This document shows, one piece after another, positions 24,386 to 32,980 of a stretch of DNA of 57,352 nt (positions are counted from its first letter, which is position 1; every line of letters begins with the position of its first letter). A model generated the notes under the pieces. The model had not been told where the DNA came from, searched no databases, and saw only the letters and a list, made by a program, of their open reading frames with translations. Source of the DNA: an uncultured Clostridia bacterium (GTDB lineage Bacteria > Bacillota > Clostridia > Christensenellales > Aristaeellaceae). The DNA is taken from assembly GCA_937886445.1 (NCBI GenBank), contig CALGBY010000029.1, positions 1 to 57,352 of the forward strand, written 5' to 3'. Made by a program: the position numbers and the translations under genes.

Positions 24386-25285
24386 ATGGAACCAAGCTGC
24401 TTGCTGAACCTGCCTGATGAAATGCTGCACATCTCCCTGATGAGCGGCGAGGCACGGGTGCTTTTCTGCCGCACCACCGCGATGAGCCGGCAGATGGCAA
24501 AGATCCATCAGCCGTCCGATGTGGCGCTGGCGGCGATGAGCCGCCTGATGACGGGCACATCCATGCTGGGCGTGATGATGAAGGATAAAAACGCTTCTGT
24601 GACCGTTACCGTAGCCGGCGACGGCCCGGGCGGCAAAATGACCTGCGTAGCCCACGGCGGCGATGTGAAGGTGACCATGATGTACCCGCAGACCGAGTTG
24701 CCCCTCAAAAAGGACGGGCATCTTGATGTAGGCGGGCTGGTAGGCCACAACGGCCGCCTGAGCGTGGTGAAGGATCTGGGGCTCAGAGAGCCCTATGTGG
24801 GTCAGTGCCACCTTGTGAGCGGCGAGCTGGCGGAGGATTTTGCCAGCTATTTCACCGTGAGCGAACAGGTGAATTCTCTGGTATCGCTGGGCGCGCTGGT
24901 CAAAAACGGCCTGTGCGTTTCTTCCGGCGGCATCCTCATCCAGGCCATGCCCGGATGCAGCGAAAAAACGCTGGAGGATCTGGAGATGCGCTCCCCCTTC
25001 TTCTCCTCCATTTCAAGAGAAGTGGCGGATATGCGCCTTGAGGAACTGGCGGAGCGCTGGTTTGACGGCATGGATATGAAGATCCTTTCCCGTGACGCGC
25101 TTTGCTGCCGCTGCGACTGCAGCCGTGAAAAGATGGAAAAGGCGCTGATCGCCGTGGGCAGGGAGCAGCTGAGAGAAATGATCGAGGAGGACGGCAAGGC
25201 CGAGCTCACCTGTCATTTCTGCCGCAGTGTACACACCTTCAGCCGCGAACAGCTGCTGGACCTGTATGACAGAGCCACCAGATGA
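24386..25285 (+). CDS. hslO: Redox-regulated chaperone Hsp33
   Basis: Hsp33 is a cytoplasmic holdase switched on by oxidation of its zinc site. The 299-residue length is standard. The redox switch domain is present: Cys243 and Cys245 in CRCDCSREKMEKAL, and Cys276 and Cys279 in LTCHFCRSVHTFS. The N-terminal domain has GDGPGGKMTCVAHGGDVKV and YFTVSEQVNSLVSLG, both family hallmarks. Its stop overlaps the next start by ATGA, so it heads a probable operon with three uncharacterised proteins (25282-28946), all transcribed the same way. Confidence 0.96.
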   Translation: MEPSCLLNLPDEMLHISLMSGEARVLFCRTTAMSRQMAKIHQPSDVALAAMSRLMTGTSMLGVMMKDKNASVTVTVAGDGPGGKMTCVAHGGDVKVTMMYPQTELPLKKDGHLDVGGLVGHNGRLSVVKDLGLREPYVGQCHLVSGELAEDFASYFTVSEQVNSLVSLGALVKNGLCVSSGGILIQAMPGCSEKTLEDLEMRSPFFSSISREVADMRLEELAERWFDGMDMKILSRDALCCRCDCSREKMEKALIAVGREQLREMIEEDGKAELTCHFCRSVHTFSREQLLDLYDRATR

Positions 25286-26328
25286 CCTTTGCAGAGGATG
25301 AAAGGGTGCTGCCCTTTGAGCAGAGCACCCGCTTTTACCTAAAATGCGCGGAGGACGCGGAAAAGGAAAACGACCCCGTGACCGCCGCGCGGTATCTGCG
25401 CGCCGGCTGGGAGGCGGGCAGCGCCGAGGCCGGAAGGCGGCTCGCGTTCCGGCTGAGCGCGATGCAGTGCGTTTCCGCCTCCGACAGCGTGCTGTACCGG
25501 CTGAAGATCGCCGATGAGTTTACCGATGACTGCTGCTATGCCGCCGGCTGCAACGCGCTGATGCTGGGGCGTTATTCGCTGGCACGCGCCGCGCTGAACC
25601 GTTATCTGAACATCTCCCCCGACGGGATGTGGGCGGAAAACGCCGAGCAGATGCTGGAGCACTACGATCCCGATTTTTTCGGTGACGGAACAGGCAATTC
25701 CAGGCGCACAGCCGCGAAGGAAGCCGCGAGAGAATACCTGCTTTGCGGCTGCCCCGATAAAGCGGAACGCTATATCCGGAGAGAAAGGGATCCCGCCCTG
25801 CGCGCGCTGCTCGCCGGTGCCGGGGCATACCTGAACGGAGACAGTGAGGAAGCGCTGCGTCTTTTGCCCGAAAAATGCGCGAACATAAGAGAGAACACCC
25901 TGCGTGCCCTGATCGCGGCATGCTGTCTGGGCAGCACCGGAAGGCCCTCGGAGGGGCTGGCCATGCTGCTGGGCACTGTGCCCGCGCTGCGGGAGCTTGC
26001 GGATCTCAGGCTGTTCGTGCAGGCGTCCGTCCTGTGCCGTCTGCCGGTATACGGCAGGGAGCTGTGCCGCAGATGGCTGAAGGATCTTCCCTTCAGCGCC
26101 GAGGTACACGCCGCCCTGTTTTATGCCTGCCGGGCGATGCGGGATGAACGCGGTGCCGAAGAAGCAGGCAGGATGCTGTGCCGCCTGCAGTGCGGCCTGC
26201 CCGATGAAAATATCCTTCCGTTTTTTTCAGAGGAGCAGCGCTGCCTGCGCGATCTTGTGCTTTCCGATTATCATAAGGATCTGGCCGTTGACAGCGGCGA
26301 AGATGACCGACCCGATAAGGAGTTTTGA
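25282..26328 (+). CDS. TPR-like helical repeat protein, uncharacterised
   Basis: I do not recognise a named family. The 348-residue cytoplasmic protein is alpha-helical, alanine-, leucine- and arginine-rich, with repeated helix pairs of TPR/SEL1 character. Examples are FYLKCAEDAEKENDPVTAARYLRAGWEAG and CNALMLGRYSLARAALNRYLNISPDG. An ATGA overlap with hslO and a 2-bp gap to the next gene place it firmly in the operon. Protein-protein scaffolding in the stress response is a guess from context. Confidence 0.82.
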   Translation: MTFAEDERVLPFEQSTRFYLKCAEDAEKENDPVTAARYLRAGWEAGSAEAGRRLAFRLSAMQCVSASDSVLYRLKIADEFTDDCCYAAGCNALMLGRYSLARAALNRYLNISPDGMWAENAEQMLEHYDPDFFGDGTGNSRRTAAKEAAREYLLCGCPDKAERYIRRERDPALRALLAGAGAYLNGDSEEALRLLPEKCANIRENTLRALIAACCLGSTGRPSEGLAMLLGTVPALRELADLRLFVQASVLCRLPVYGRELCRRWLKDLPFSAEVHAALFYACRAMRDERGAEEAGRMLCRLQCGLPDENILPFFSEEQRCLRDLVLSDYHKDLAVDSGEDDRPDKEF

Positions 26329-26330
26329 AA

Positions 26331-27164
26331 ATGAAGTGCATCGATTTTGACAAGGAATTTCAGCGTTATATGACCGCGTGGCTGAAGGAGCACAGTAAGG
26401 AATACAAAAACATGGATGCCGTAGAGGCGAAGATCGCCGATATCTACCAGGAGTTTCTCGAAAAGGAGGCTTCCTGGCTGGGCGGACTGTGCCCGGGCGA
26501 TTATTTTGAGCAGTATGACAACGCGAAGCAGCTGGTAAACCACTTGGAGGATTATTACAAACAGCGCATTCCCGTGCCCGATATGCTTTTGAACCGCATC
26601 ACGGAGCTGCGCCTTGAAGCGGAGGAGCCTCTGATGGCACTGCTCACCAAGGAACGCGCTCCCGCCGAGGCCCGCATGACCGCCGTGGAGATGCTTCGCG
26701 AGATCGAAAGCGTAAAGCCCCTCCCCCTGTATATCGAATGGATCAAAAACCGTTCCGGCAGAGAGGATGAGCTGGCGGACAACGCGCTGGAAAGCCTGGA
26801 GGATATGGGTGAGGCCGCCGTTCAGGCCATGCGCGACGCGCTTTCCGAAGCAAATGACGCCGGAGCCTTCGCCTTCTGCAGCCTGCTGTGCCATTACGGA
26901 GACAGCGATGAACAGGTGCTTTCCGTTATGCTGCGCCTGTTTGAGACACACGCGGAATACCGCGCGGAGCTGGCTGATTACCTGGGCAAGCTGGGCAATG
27001 AAAAGGCGCTGGATATCCTGAAAAAAACGGCTGCCAGCGAAGAGACCGGGTATCTTGACTATATCGAACTCAGAAACGCCATCGAGCGCCTGGGCGGAGA
27101 CGCGCCCGAAAGGGAATTTGACGCGGAGGATCCCGCCTGGAACGCGATGCGCGGTATGCAGTAA
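26331..27164 (+). CDS. HEAT-like repeat protein, uncharacterised
   Basis: The start is ATG 26331 (MKCIDFDKEFQRYM), with AAGGAG 8 nt upstream; a TTG two codons earlier overlaps the previous stop and is not needed. The 277-residue acidic protein has HEAT/PBS-lyase-like helical repeats: EEPLMALLTKERAPAEARMTAVEMLREIES, ELADNALESLEDMGEAAVQAMRDALSEA and RAELADYLGKLGNEKALDILKKTAA. The N-terminal half resembles family members beginning with a conserved W-L-G-G-x-x-P. The function is unknown. It is probably cotranscribed with hslO. Confidence 0.82.
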   Translation: MKCIDFDKEFQRYMTAWLKEHSKEYKNMDAVEAKIADIYQEFLEKEASWLGGLCPGDYFEQYDNAKQLVNHLEDYYKQRIPVPDMLLNRITELRLEAEEPLMALLTKERAPAEARMTAVEMLREIESVKPLPLYIEWIKNRSGREDELADNALESLEDMGEAAVQAMRDALSEANDAGAFAFCSLLCHYGDSDEQVLSVMLRLFETHAEYRAELADYLGKLGNEKALDILKKTAASEETGYLDYIELRNAIERLGGDAPEREFDAEDPAWNAMRGMQ

Positions 27165-27182
27165 GCCGAAAGGAAAAAGCGC

Positions 27183-28946
27183 GTGATCTGTTCAAAATGC
27201 GGTAATGTGGTCCGTTCCGGCGCCGATGTATGCGACATATGCGGAACGCGTATCCGTCAGGAAGGCGCCTCCTCCCTCTACAGTGTGCGGCAGGGACGAA
27301 AGCCGGAAAACACGGCTGATCCCCGCCGGGGCGCGGTACGCCCCGCCGCGGCGCAGCAGCCGCTGCCGGATGCCCCGCTTTCCGAAAGCCGTCGTCCGCG
27401 CAGGGGAACGGAGGCCCGTGAAAGCATCGCAAACAAGGAGCTGGGCTATAAAGTAAAAAAGTTCATGCCCAACTGGGTGCATATCGGTCTGGCTGCCGCA
27501 GCCGCGGCGGTCGTCGCGATCTTTGCCGCCTTCGTATATCTGAAGGTGAGCGATCACGGCCAGCTCATTCTGGCGCGCATGGGGATGGAAACAAGCGACA
27601 CCGCCCTGTGGATCTACGGTCAGGAGCTGATGGACCGCGGCAGCGTGGAGGATTCCATACTGGTGCTCGAAAAAGCCCGCAGCCAGAACCCCGATGCCGA
27701 GGATATGTACGAAAAACTGAAGCGTCTGGCGGAGGCTTATGAAGCGGGCGGCCGCCCGGATGACGCCGAGCAGGTGTTCCGTGATATGACTGAGTCCGAT
27801 CCCAAAGCCGGCTACGCCTATGAAAATATCGTACGCCTGATGCTCAGCCAGGGCCGCGAGATGGAAGCGGCGGATTTTCTGAAGGTGGCCTATGAAAAGA
27901 CCGGGCTTGTCACCTTCAACACCCAGCGCACCGAAATGCTTCCCAAGGTGCCCACGGCCTCCCTCGGCGGCGGCAAATATTCCAGCGTGAAAACGCTGGA
28001 GCTGAGCAGCGAAGAGGGCTACAGCATCTACTACCTGTTCGGTCAGGGCACACTGCCCGAGGACGGAACGCTCTACAGCACGCCCATCACCCTGGACGAA
28101 GGCTACTGGGGGCTGCGCGCGGTGGCGGTGAGCAGCACGCTCACCAGCGACGAGCTTGCCGTCAATTACACCGTATCCCTGCCCGCTCCGCTTGCCCCCT
28201 ACGCGAATGTCGCCAGCAATACCTACAAAAGCGCGCAGGTGAAGCTGAAAAACCTGAATGATTTTCCCGTAACGATCTACTACACCATCGACAGCACCTC
28301 CCCCACCGCCAACTCCCCCATCTATGACGGCACTCCCATCACCATCCCCGGCGGCAGGAGCATCCACCTGAAGGCCGTCTGCGTGGACGCGAACGGCCGC
28401 GTGAGCAACGAGCTGGATGTGGAATATGAGATCGAACAGAAGTTTGTGAACTATTACCGCGAGGAGGATTCCTTTACCGGCTTTACGCTGATGAAGACCC
28501 ATCGGGACACCTTTGTGAAAAAGTACGGCAGCCCCGATAAGGAAGAGTACATCGATGATAAGGCGATCCACGACCAGTGCATCAGCCTCACCTACTCCTG
28601 GGGCGAAGCACGCTTCTTCTCCTCCGACCAGGGCTTTACCCTGTACTATGTGCAGACAAACTCCTCCTCCATGCAGGGCCCCCGCTCCACCAAGGTGGGC
28701 ATGACGGAGGAAAAGCTGCTGTCCTCATTCCGTGATCTGGGGCAAAAGTGCAACCAGGACGGCACCCGCAGCCTGTATCATGATGACAAGGTGGGCACGG
28801 GCATGGTCTATCCCGAAAGCCCCATCAGCAACCGCATCGAATACATCTTCTACCGCGAGGACGGCGCCCTGCTCACCCTCATCTATCACACCGAGCACGG
28901 AACGGTGGACAGGATCAGCGTGGGCTGCTCCTATCCCTCCAGATGA
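27183..28946 (+). CDS. Membrane-anchored zinc-ribbon/TPR protein with chitobiase-like domains
   Basis: The 587-residue protein starts at GTG (AAAGGA upstream). It has a zinc ribbon with Cys3, Cys6, Cys17 and Cys20 (MICSKCGNVV...CDICG), then a basic disordered linker (about 25-90) and one TM helix (about 99-121). An extracytoplasmic part follows, with TPR-like repeats (about 140-215) and two CHB_HEX_C-like beta domains (about 250-325 and 330-415; YYTIDSTSPTANSPIYDGTPI is typical). The C-terminal 150 residues resemble no family I know. The zinc ribbon faces the cytoplasm. Last gene of the hslO operon. Confidence 0.82.
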   Translation: MICSKCGNVVRSGADVCDICGTRIRQEGASSLYSVRQGRKPENTADPRRGAVRPAAAQQPLPDAPLSESRRPRRGTEARESIANKELGYKVKKFMPNWVHIGLAAAAAAVVAIFAAFVYLKVSDHGQLILARMGMETSDTALWIYGQELMDRGSVEDSILVLEKARSQNPDAEDMYEKLKRLAEAYEAGGRPDDAEQVFRDMTESDPKAGYAYENIVRLMLSQGREMEAADFLKVAYEKTGLVTFNTQRTEMLPKVPTASLGGGKYSSVKTLELSSEEGYSIYYLFGQGTLPEDGTLYSTPITLDEGYWGLRAVAVSSTLTSDELAVNYTVSLPAPLAPYANVASNTYKSAQVKLKNLNDFPVTIYYTIDSTSPTANSPIYDGTPITIPGGRSIHLKAVCVDANGRVSNELDVEYEIEQKFVNYYREEDSFTGFTLMKTHRDTFVKKYGSPDKEEYIDDKAIHDQCISLTYSWGEARFFSSDQGFTLYYVQTNSSSMQGPRSTKVGMTEEKLLSSFRDLGQKCNQDGTRSLYHDDKVGTGMVYPESPISNRIEYIFYREDGALLTLIYHTEHGTVDRISVGCSYPSR

Positions 28947-29019
28947 TAAACGGCAATACCATCCCGTATCCCCGTACCGTTCAGGTACATACAATACAAG
29001 ATCAATGAAAGGAATCACA

Positions 29020-30426
29020 ATGATCAGCAAAAATCTTGCCCTCAGGGTTCTGTCTTCCGCACTTTCCACGGGAGCCGATTTTGCCGAGATCTTCTGGGAA
29101 GATACAAAAAGTCGGGTCATTACTGTGGAAAACGGGCATGTGGAAGCGCTGAACGCGGCTGAAGAAAGCGGTGCGGGCATCCGCGTACTCAAGGGTCTGG
29201 CCAGCGTATACGGCCACACCAACGATGTTTCGGCCAAAGGACTCATCCGCCTCGCCGAGGATCTCTCCGCCTCCTTCTCAGGCGAACCTGCTCCCGCGCC
29301 CGCGGAACTTACGCGCGTGAGAACGCCCCATGTGCACAAAAAGATCCGCTCCTATGCTTCTGTGACAGAAGATGAGATCATCTCTCTGCTCAAGACCGCC
29401 GACGGGATCATCCGTTCACATGACAAACGTATCGTGCGCTGCAACGCCAATTTCATCAGCAAAACCAGAGATATCGTGATCATCAACAGCCGCGGGGAAA
29501 AGCATACCGATCACCGCGAGCTGGGCAGACTAGCCCTGATGAGCGTAGCCGCCGAAAACGGGCGGCTGGAGACCCGTTTTGACGGCCCCGGCACCAGAAA
29601 GGGCTTTGAATTCTTTACAGATGAGCTGGATGTAAAGGCGCTCGCGAAAACGCACGCCGAAAAGCTCATCCTCATGCTGGGCGCCCGCGAATGCCCGTCC
29701 GGCAAGCTGCCCGTTATCATCGGCAACGGCTGGGGCGGAGTGATCTTCCACGAGGCCTGCGGCCATCAGATGGAAGCGACCTCGGCCGCGAAGGGTCTTT
29801 CCGTATACTCCGGCCTGTACGGCAAGCAGATCGCCAGCAAGCTGGTGACCGCCTATGACGACGGCACCATCCCCAACGCCTGGGGCAGCAACAACATGGA
29901 TGACGAGGGCGCGCCCACAAAGAAGAACAAGCTGATCGACAAGGGAAAGCTGTGCGGCTATCTGGTGGATCCCTTCAACGCCCGCCGCATGAAGGATTTT
30001 GCTGCCAACGGCTGCAGCCGTCGCCAGAGCTACAAGTTTGAGCCCACCAGCCGCATGAGCAATACCTACATCGCGGCCGGAAAATCCACAAAGGAAGAGA
30101 TCATCGCCGCGACACCGCTCGCCGTATATGCCGTTTCCTTCAACGGCGGCTCCGTCAACCCCTCAACGGGTGAGTTCAACTTCGGTTGCAGCGAAGCCTA
30201 TCTTGTGAAGGACGGAAAGATCACCGAGCCCCTGCGCGGCGCCACGCTGATCGGCAAAGCCACCGATGTGCTTATGCAGGTGGATATGGTGGGCAACGAT
30301 CTGGATCTGGGTCAGGGTATGTGCGGTTCCGCGTCCGGCTCTGTCGAGACCAATGTCGGCCAGCCCACAGTGCGCTTCAGGGAACTTTCCGTAGGCGGAA
30401 GAGGAGGATCCATCGATGAATTATAA
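29020..30426 (+). CDS. tldD: TldD-type metalloprotease subunit
   Basis: TldD and its partner PmbA/TldE form a heterodimeric metalloprotease that clears small peptides. The 468-residue protein has the metal motif HEACGH at 244-249 (HExxxH type), N-terminal ADFAEIFWEDTKS and the C-terminal GGSVNPSTGEFNFGCSEAYLVKDGKI stretch. The start is ATG 29020 (AAAGGA 6 nt upstream); the frame stays open further 5' but overlaps the preceding gene. The partner gene overlaps its 3' end by 11 bp. Confidence 0.93.
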   Translation: MISKNLALRVLSSALSTGADFAEIFWEDTKSRVITVENGHVEALNAAEESGAGIRVLKGLASVYGHTNDVSAKGLIRLAEDLSASFSGEPAPAPAELTRVRTPHVHKKIRSYASVTEDEIISLLKTADGIIRSHDKRIVRCNANFISKTRDIVIINSRGEKHTDHRELGRLALMSVAAENGRLETRFDGPGTRKGFEFFTDELDVKALAKTHAEKLILMLGARECPSGKLPVIIGNGWGGVIFHEACGHQMEATSAAKGLSVYSGLYGKQIASKLVTAYDDGTIPNAWGSNNMDDEGAPTKKNKLIDKGKLCGYLVDPFNARRMKDFAANGCSRRQSYKFEPTSRMSNTYIAAGKSTKEEIIAATPLAVYAVSFNGGSVNPSTGEFNFGCSEAYLVKDGKITEPLRGATLIGKATDVLMQVDMVGNDLDLGQGMCGSASGSVETNVGQPTVRFRELSVGGRGGSIDEL

Positions 30427-31735
30427 GCAGTTTATCAGCAAGGCGACAGCCGCCGGCATCAGCCCCTGTGAGATCACCTATGACAGCGAAGAAGAGCTTT
30501 CCTTCTCCGTTTTCCGTCACGAGATCGATAATTACAGCATTTCCCGCCAGTCCTCCGTACGCGCGAAAGGCGTCTGCGGCGGAAAAATGGGCAGCGCGTC
30601 CACCGAAAAGACCGATGCCTCCGCCATGGATTACCTGATCGACAGCATCCGTCTGGGCGCGAGGTACTCCGAAAAGGAGGAAGTGCCCGAGATCTTCCGC
30701 GGGAGTGAAAAGTACACAAAAAAGAATGTGTTCTCAAAGGCCATCGCCGAGGTATCCGCCGAGCGCAAAAAGGAACTGCTCTTTGCTCTGGAGCAGGCGG
30801 CCTATGATGCCGACAGCCGTGTGACCGATGTACAGGCCCAGTATGATGAATCCGCTTCCGAAAAAGTGCTTGTCAACAGCTACGGCCTCAGCCTGAAGCA
30901 GAAGAGCAATTACAGCGTGTTTGTGCTGCAGGTCGTCTGCAAGGACGGCGATCAGGTGAAATCCGGCTTTGATTTTGCTTTCTGCACCGATCCCGGCACC
31001 TTTGACCCCAAGCCCTTTGCCGAAAAGACTGTACAGGCTGTCACTGCCTCCTTCGGCGGTGTTTCCGCCCCCTCCGCCGCCTACAAATGCGTACTCTCCC
31101 CCAAGGTGACCGCCAGCTTCCTTTCCGCCGTGGTAAACGCCGGCTTCTCCGCCGAAAACATCCAGAAGCAGTCCTCCGTGCTGATCGGCAGGCTGGGTCA
31201 AAAGGTATTCTCCTCCCATGTGACGGTGGAGGAAAAGCCCCTGATGAAAAACTGCTTCTTCCGTTCCTTTGACGATGAGGGCGTTGCCTGCCGCGACAAG
31301 CGTCTGGTGGATAAGGGCACGGTAAAGACCTGGCTGTATAACCTGGAAACCGCCCGCAAGGACGGCACACAGCCCACCGGAAACGGCTTCGGCGAAAACA
31401 AGATCGGTATCCGCGCCGTCAACCTGTGCCTGCGGCCCGGCCGCGCCACTGAGGAGGAGCTGTTTGAAAAGGTGAAAAACGGTGTGTACATCACCTCCGT
31501 TTCCGGCCTGCACGCGGGTCTCAATCCCCAGAGCGGCGATTTTTCGCTGGAAGCGCAGGGCTTCCTGATCAAAGACGGTAAAAAAGCCGAGGCCATGAAC
31601 CTGTTTACCTGCGCGGGCAATATCTATAAGGTGTTTGAAACCGTATCCGCCGTGGCGAATAACCCGGAGACCTCCGTTTCCGGCGTAACGGCTCCCTCCG
31701 TACAGGTACGCTCGCTGAAGATCAGCTCTCTTTGA
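30416..31735 (+). CDS. pmbA: PmbA/TldE-type metalloprotease partner
   Basis: This is the 439-residue partner of TldD. It lacks the HExxxH motif, as expected for the non-catalytic subunit. Family features include EISYDSEEELSFSVFRHEID-like N-terminal segments, TSVSGLHAGLNPQSGDFSLEAQGFLIKDGKK and VFETVSAVANNPET near the C-terminus. GAGGAGG lies 7 nt before the ATG, inside the tldD 3' end, and the genes overlap by 11 bp. The pair is the last of the rightward genes before a terminator at 31760-31806. Confidence 0.92.
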   Translation: MNYKQFISKATAAGISPCEITYDSEEELSFSVFRHEIDNYSISRQSSVRAKGVCGGKMGSASTEKTDASAMDYLIDSIRLGARYSEKEEVPEIFRGSEKYTKKNVFSKAIAEVSAERKKELLFALEQAAYDADSRVTDVQAQYDESASEKVLVNSYGLSLKQKSNYSVFVLQVVCKDGDQVKSGFDFAFCTDPGTFDPKPFAEKTVQAVTASFGGVSAPSAAYKCVLSPKVTASFLSAVVNAGFSAENIQKQSSVLIGRLGQKVFSSHVTVEEKPLMKNCFFRSFDDEGVACRDKRLVDKGTVKTWLYNLETARKDGTQPTGNGFGENKIGIRAVNLCLRPGRATEEELFEKVKNGVYITSVSGLHAGLNPQSGDFSLEAQGFLIKDGKKAEAMNLFTCAGNIYKVFETVSAVANNPETSVSGVTAPSVQVRSLKISSL

Positions 31736-31759
31736 TCCTCAGGGGCGATCGGATAATAC

Positions 31760-31806
31760 AGGCGGCATCAGACCGGCAGTAACCGGCCCGGTGCCGCCTT
31801 TCCCTT
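31760..31806 (+). terminator. Terminator after tldD-pmbA
   Basis: AGGCGGCA (31760-31767) pairs with TGCCGCCT (31792-31799), with inner CCGG pairing, and is followed by TTCCCTTTT. Confidence 0.75.
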
Positions 31807-31838
31807 TTCCGTCAGCATACAAAACGGGCAAAATAAAG

Positions 31839-31868
31839 AGCAGAGCGGCCATGAACGGTCACTCTGCT
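31839..31868 (-). terminator. Terminator of the nucleoside importer operon
   Basis: AGCAGAG (31839-31845) pairs with CTCTGCT (31862-31868). On the minus strand it continues CTTTATTTT, giving a U-rich tail, 30 bp after the permease stop at 31898. Confidence 0.75.
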
Positions 31869-31897
31869 TTGTTTTCATTTGACGATCCGCCGGTCCC

Positions 31898-32980
31898 TTA
31901 TCTGTCCTCTCTGAAATAGGACAGGCCCAGGCTGGCGGGCGGCTGGTTCTCGCGTTTGTTGCGCACGGATGAAATGATCAGTACCAGCACGGTAACGATA
32001 TAGGGCAGCATATTGAGCAGCGGGGTAATGGCCATCGGCAGTGAAATGCCCGCGATATCCTTGAGCAGATTGGGCAGGGTGAACGGGCAGATGGACAACA
32101 GGCCGAACAGGGTGGCTCCCAGCACCGTCAGATGCGGACGCCACAGGGAGAAGATCACCAGCGCCACGCTCAGCCATCCCAGCGCCTCAATGGATTTGTA
32201 CGCTTCGGGAGACTGCATGTAATCAATGATGTAGTAGAAGCCGCCGAGACCGGCGATCCCGCTTCCCACCACCGTGGCGATGTATTTATACCTGGTCACA
32301 TTGATGCCCGCCGCGTCAGCCGTACCGGGGTTTTCGCCCACGGCGCGCAGGTTGAGACCCGTCTTTGTTTTGTAAAGCACATACCATGCCACGATGGCGA
32401 TAATGATCGCCAGGAAGAACATGGGGCCCATATTGACCAGCTTGTCCAGATTGACCGCCGAAACGCTCTTCTTGAAGGCGGAAAAATCCGAATAGCTCAT
32501 CATGGGCATACGGAACAGCGCCTTCGCGCGGTTCAGATAATACTTGCTGTCCAGCCCGGCAACGATGACCATCATCAGGCCGCTGCCGAAGGTGGTAAGC
32601 GCGAGACCGGTCACATTCTGGTTCACGCGCAGGGTGATCGTGAGGAAGGAATAGATCAGTCCGCACAGCGCGGCCATCGCAAAGGCCGTCAGGATGGGAA
32701 TGATCAGCAATTCCAGCGTCTGCCCGGTCGTCAGCTCGGCGTTCACCTTGGATATCTCCATCGCCTTGCACAGCGCGTTCAGCGCCAGACAGCCGCCCGC
32801 GCCGCCCATACACATGATGCCGGGGATGCCCAGGTTGAGGTGTCCGCTCTTTTCGGTAATGATCTCACCGGTAGCACCGTAAATGAAGGTGGCTCCGTAG
32901 GTGAGCGCGTTGATGAGAAAATTCCATACAGGGCAGGCGGCAACGAAGAACGCGCCGATCGCGGCAAGGATCCCGCTCAT
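31898..32980 (-). CDS. BMP-type nucleoside ABC importer, permease 2
   Basis: The 360-residue product belongs to the BPD_transp_2 permease family of BMP-type nucleoside importers (NupQ/YufQ-like). It has 8-10 TM helices with GEIITEKSGHLNLGIPGIMCMGG near the N-terminus, NVTGLALTTFGSGLMM mid-protein, and AVGENPGTADAAGINVTRYK, a conserved cytoplasmic loop that contacts the ATPase. It overlaps the upstream permease stop by ATGA and closes the operon before the terminator at 31839-31868. Confidence 0.92.
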   Translation of the reverse strand: MSGILAAIGAFFVAACPVWNFLINALTYGATFIYGATGEIITEKSGHLNLGIPGIMCMGGAGGCLALNALCKAMEISKVNAELTTGQTLELLIIPILTAFAMAALCGLIYSFLTITLRVNQNVTGLALTTFGSGLMMVIVAGLDSKYYLNRAKALFRMPMMSYSDFSAFKKSVSAVNLDKLVNMGPMFFLAIIIAIVAWYVLYKTKTGLNLRAVGENPGTADAAGINVTRYKYIATVVGSGIAGLGGFYYIIDYMQSPEAYKSIEALGWLSVALVIFSLWRPHLTVLGATLFGLLSICPFTLPNLLKDIAGISLPMAITPLLNMLPYIVTVLVLIISSVRNKRENQPPASLGLSYFREDR

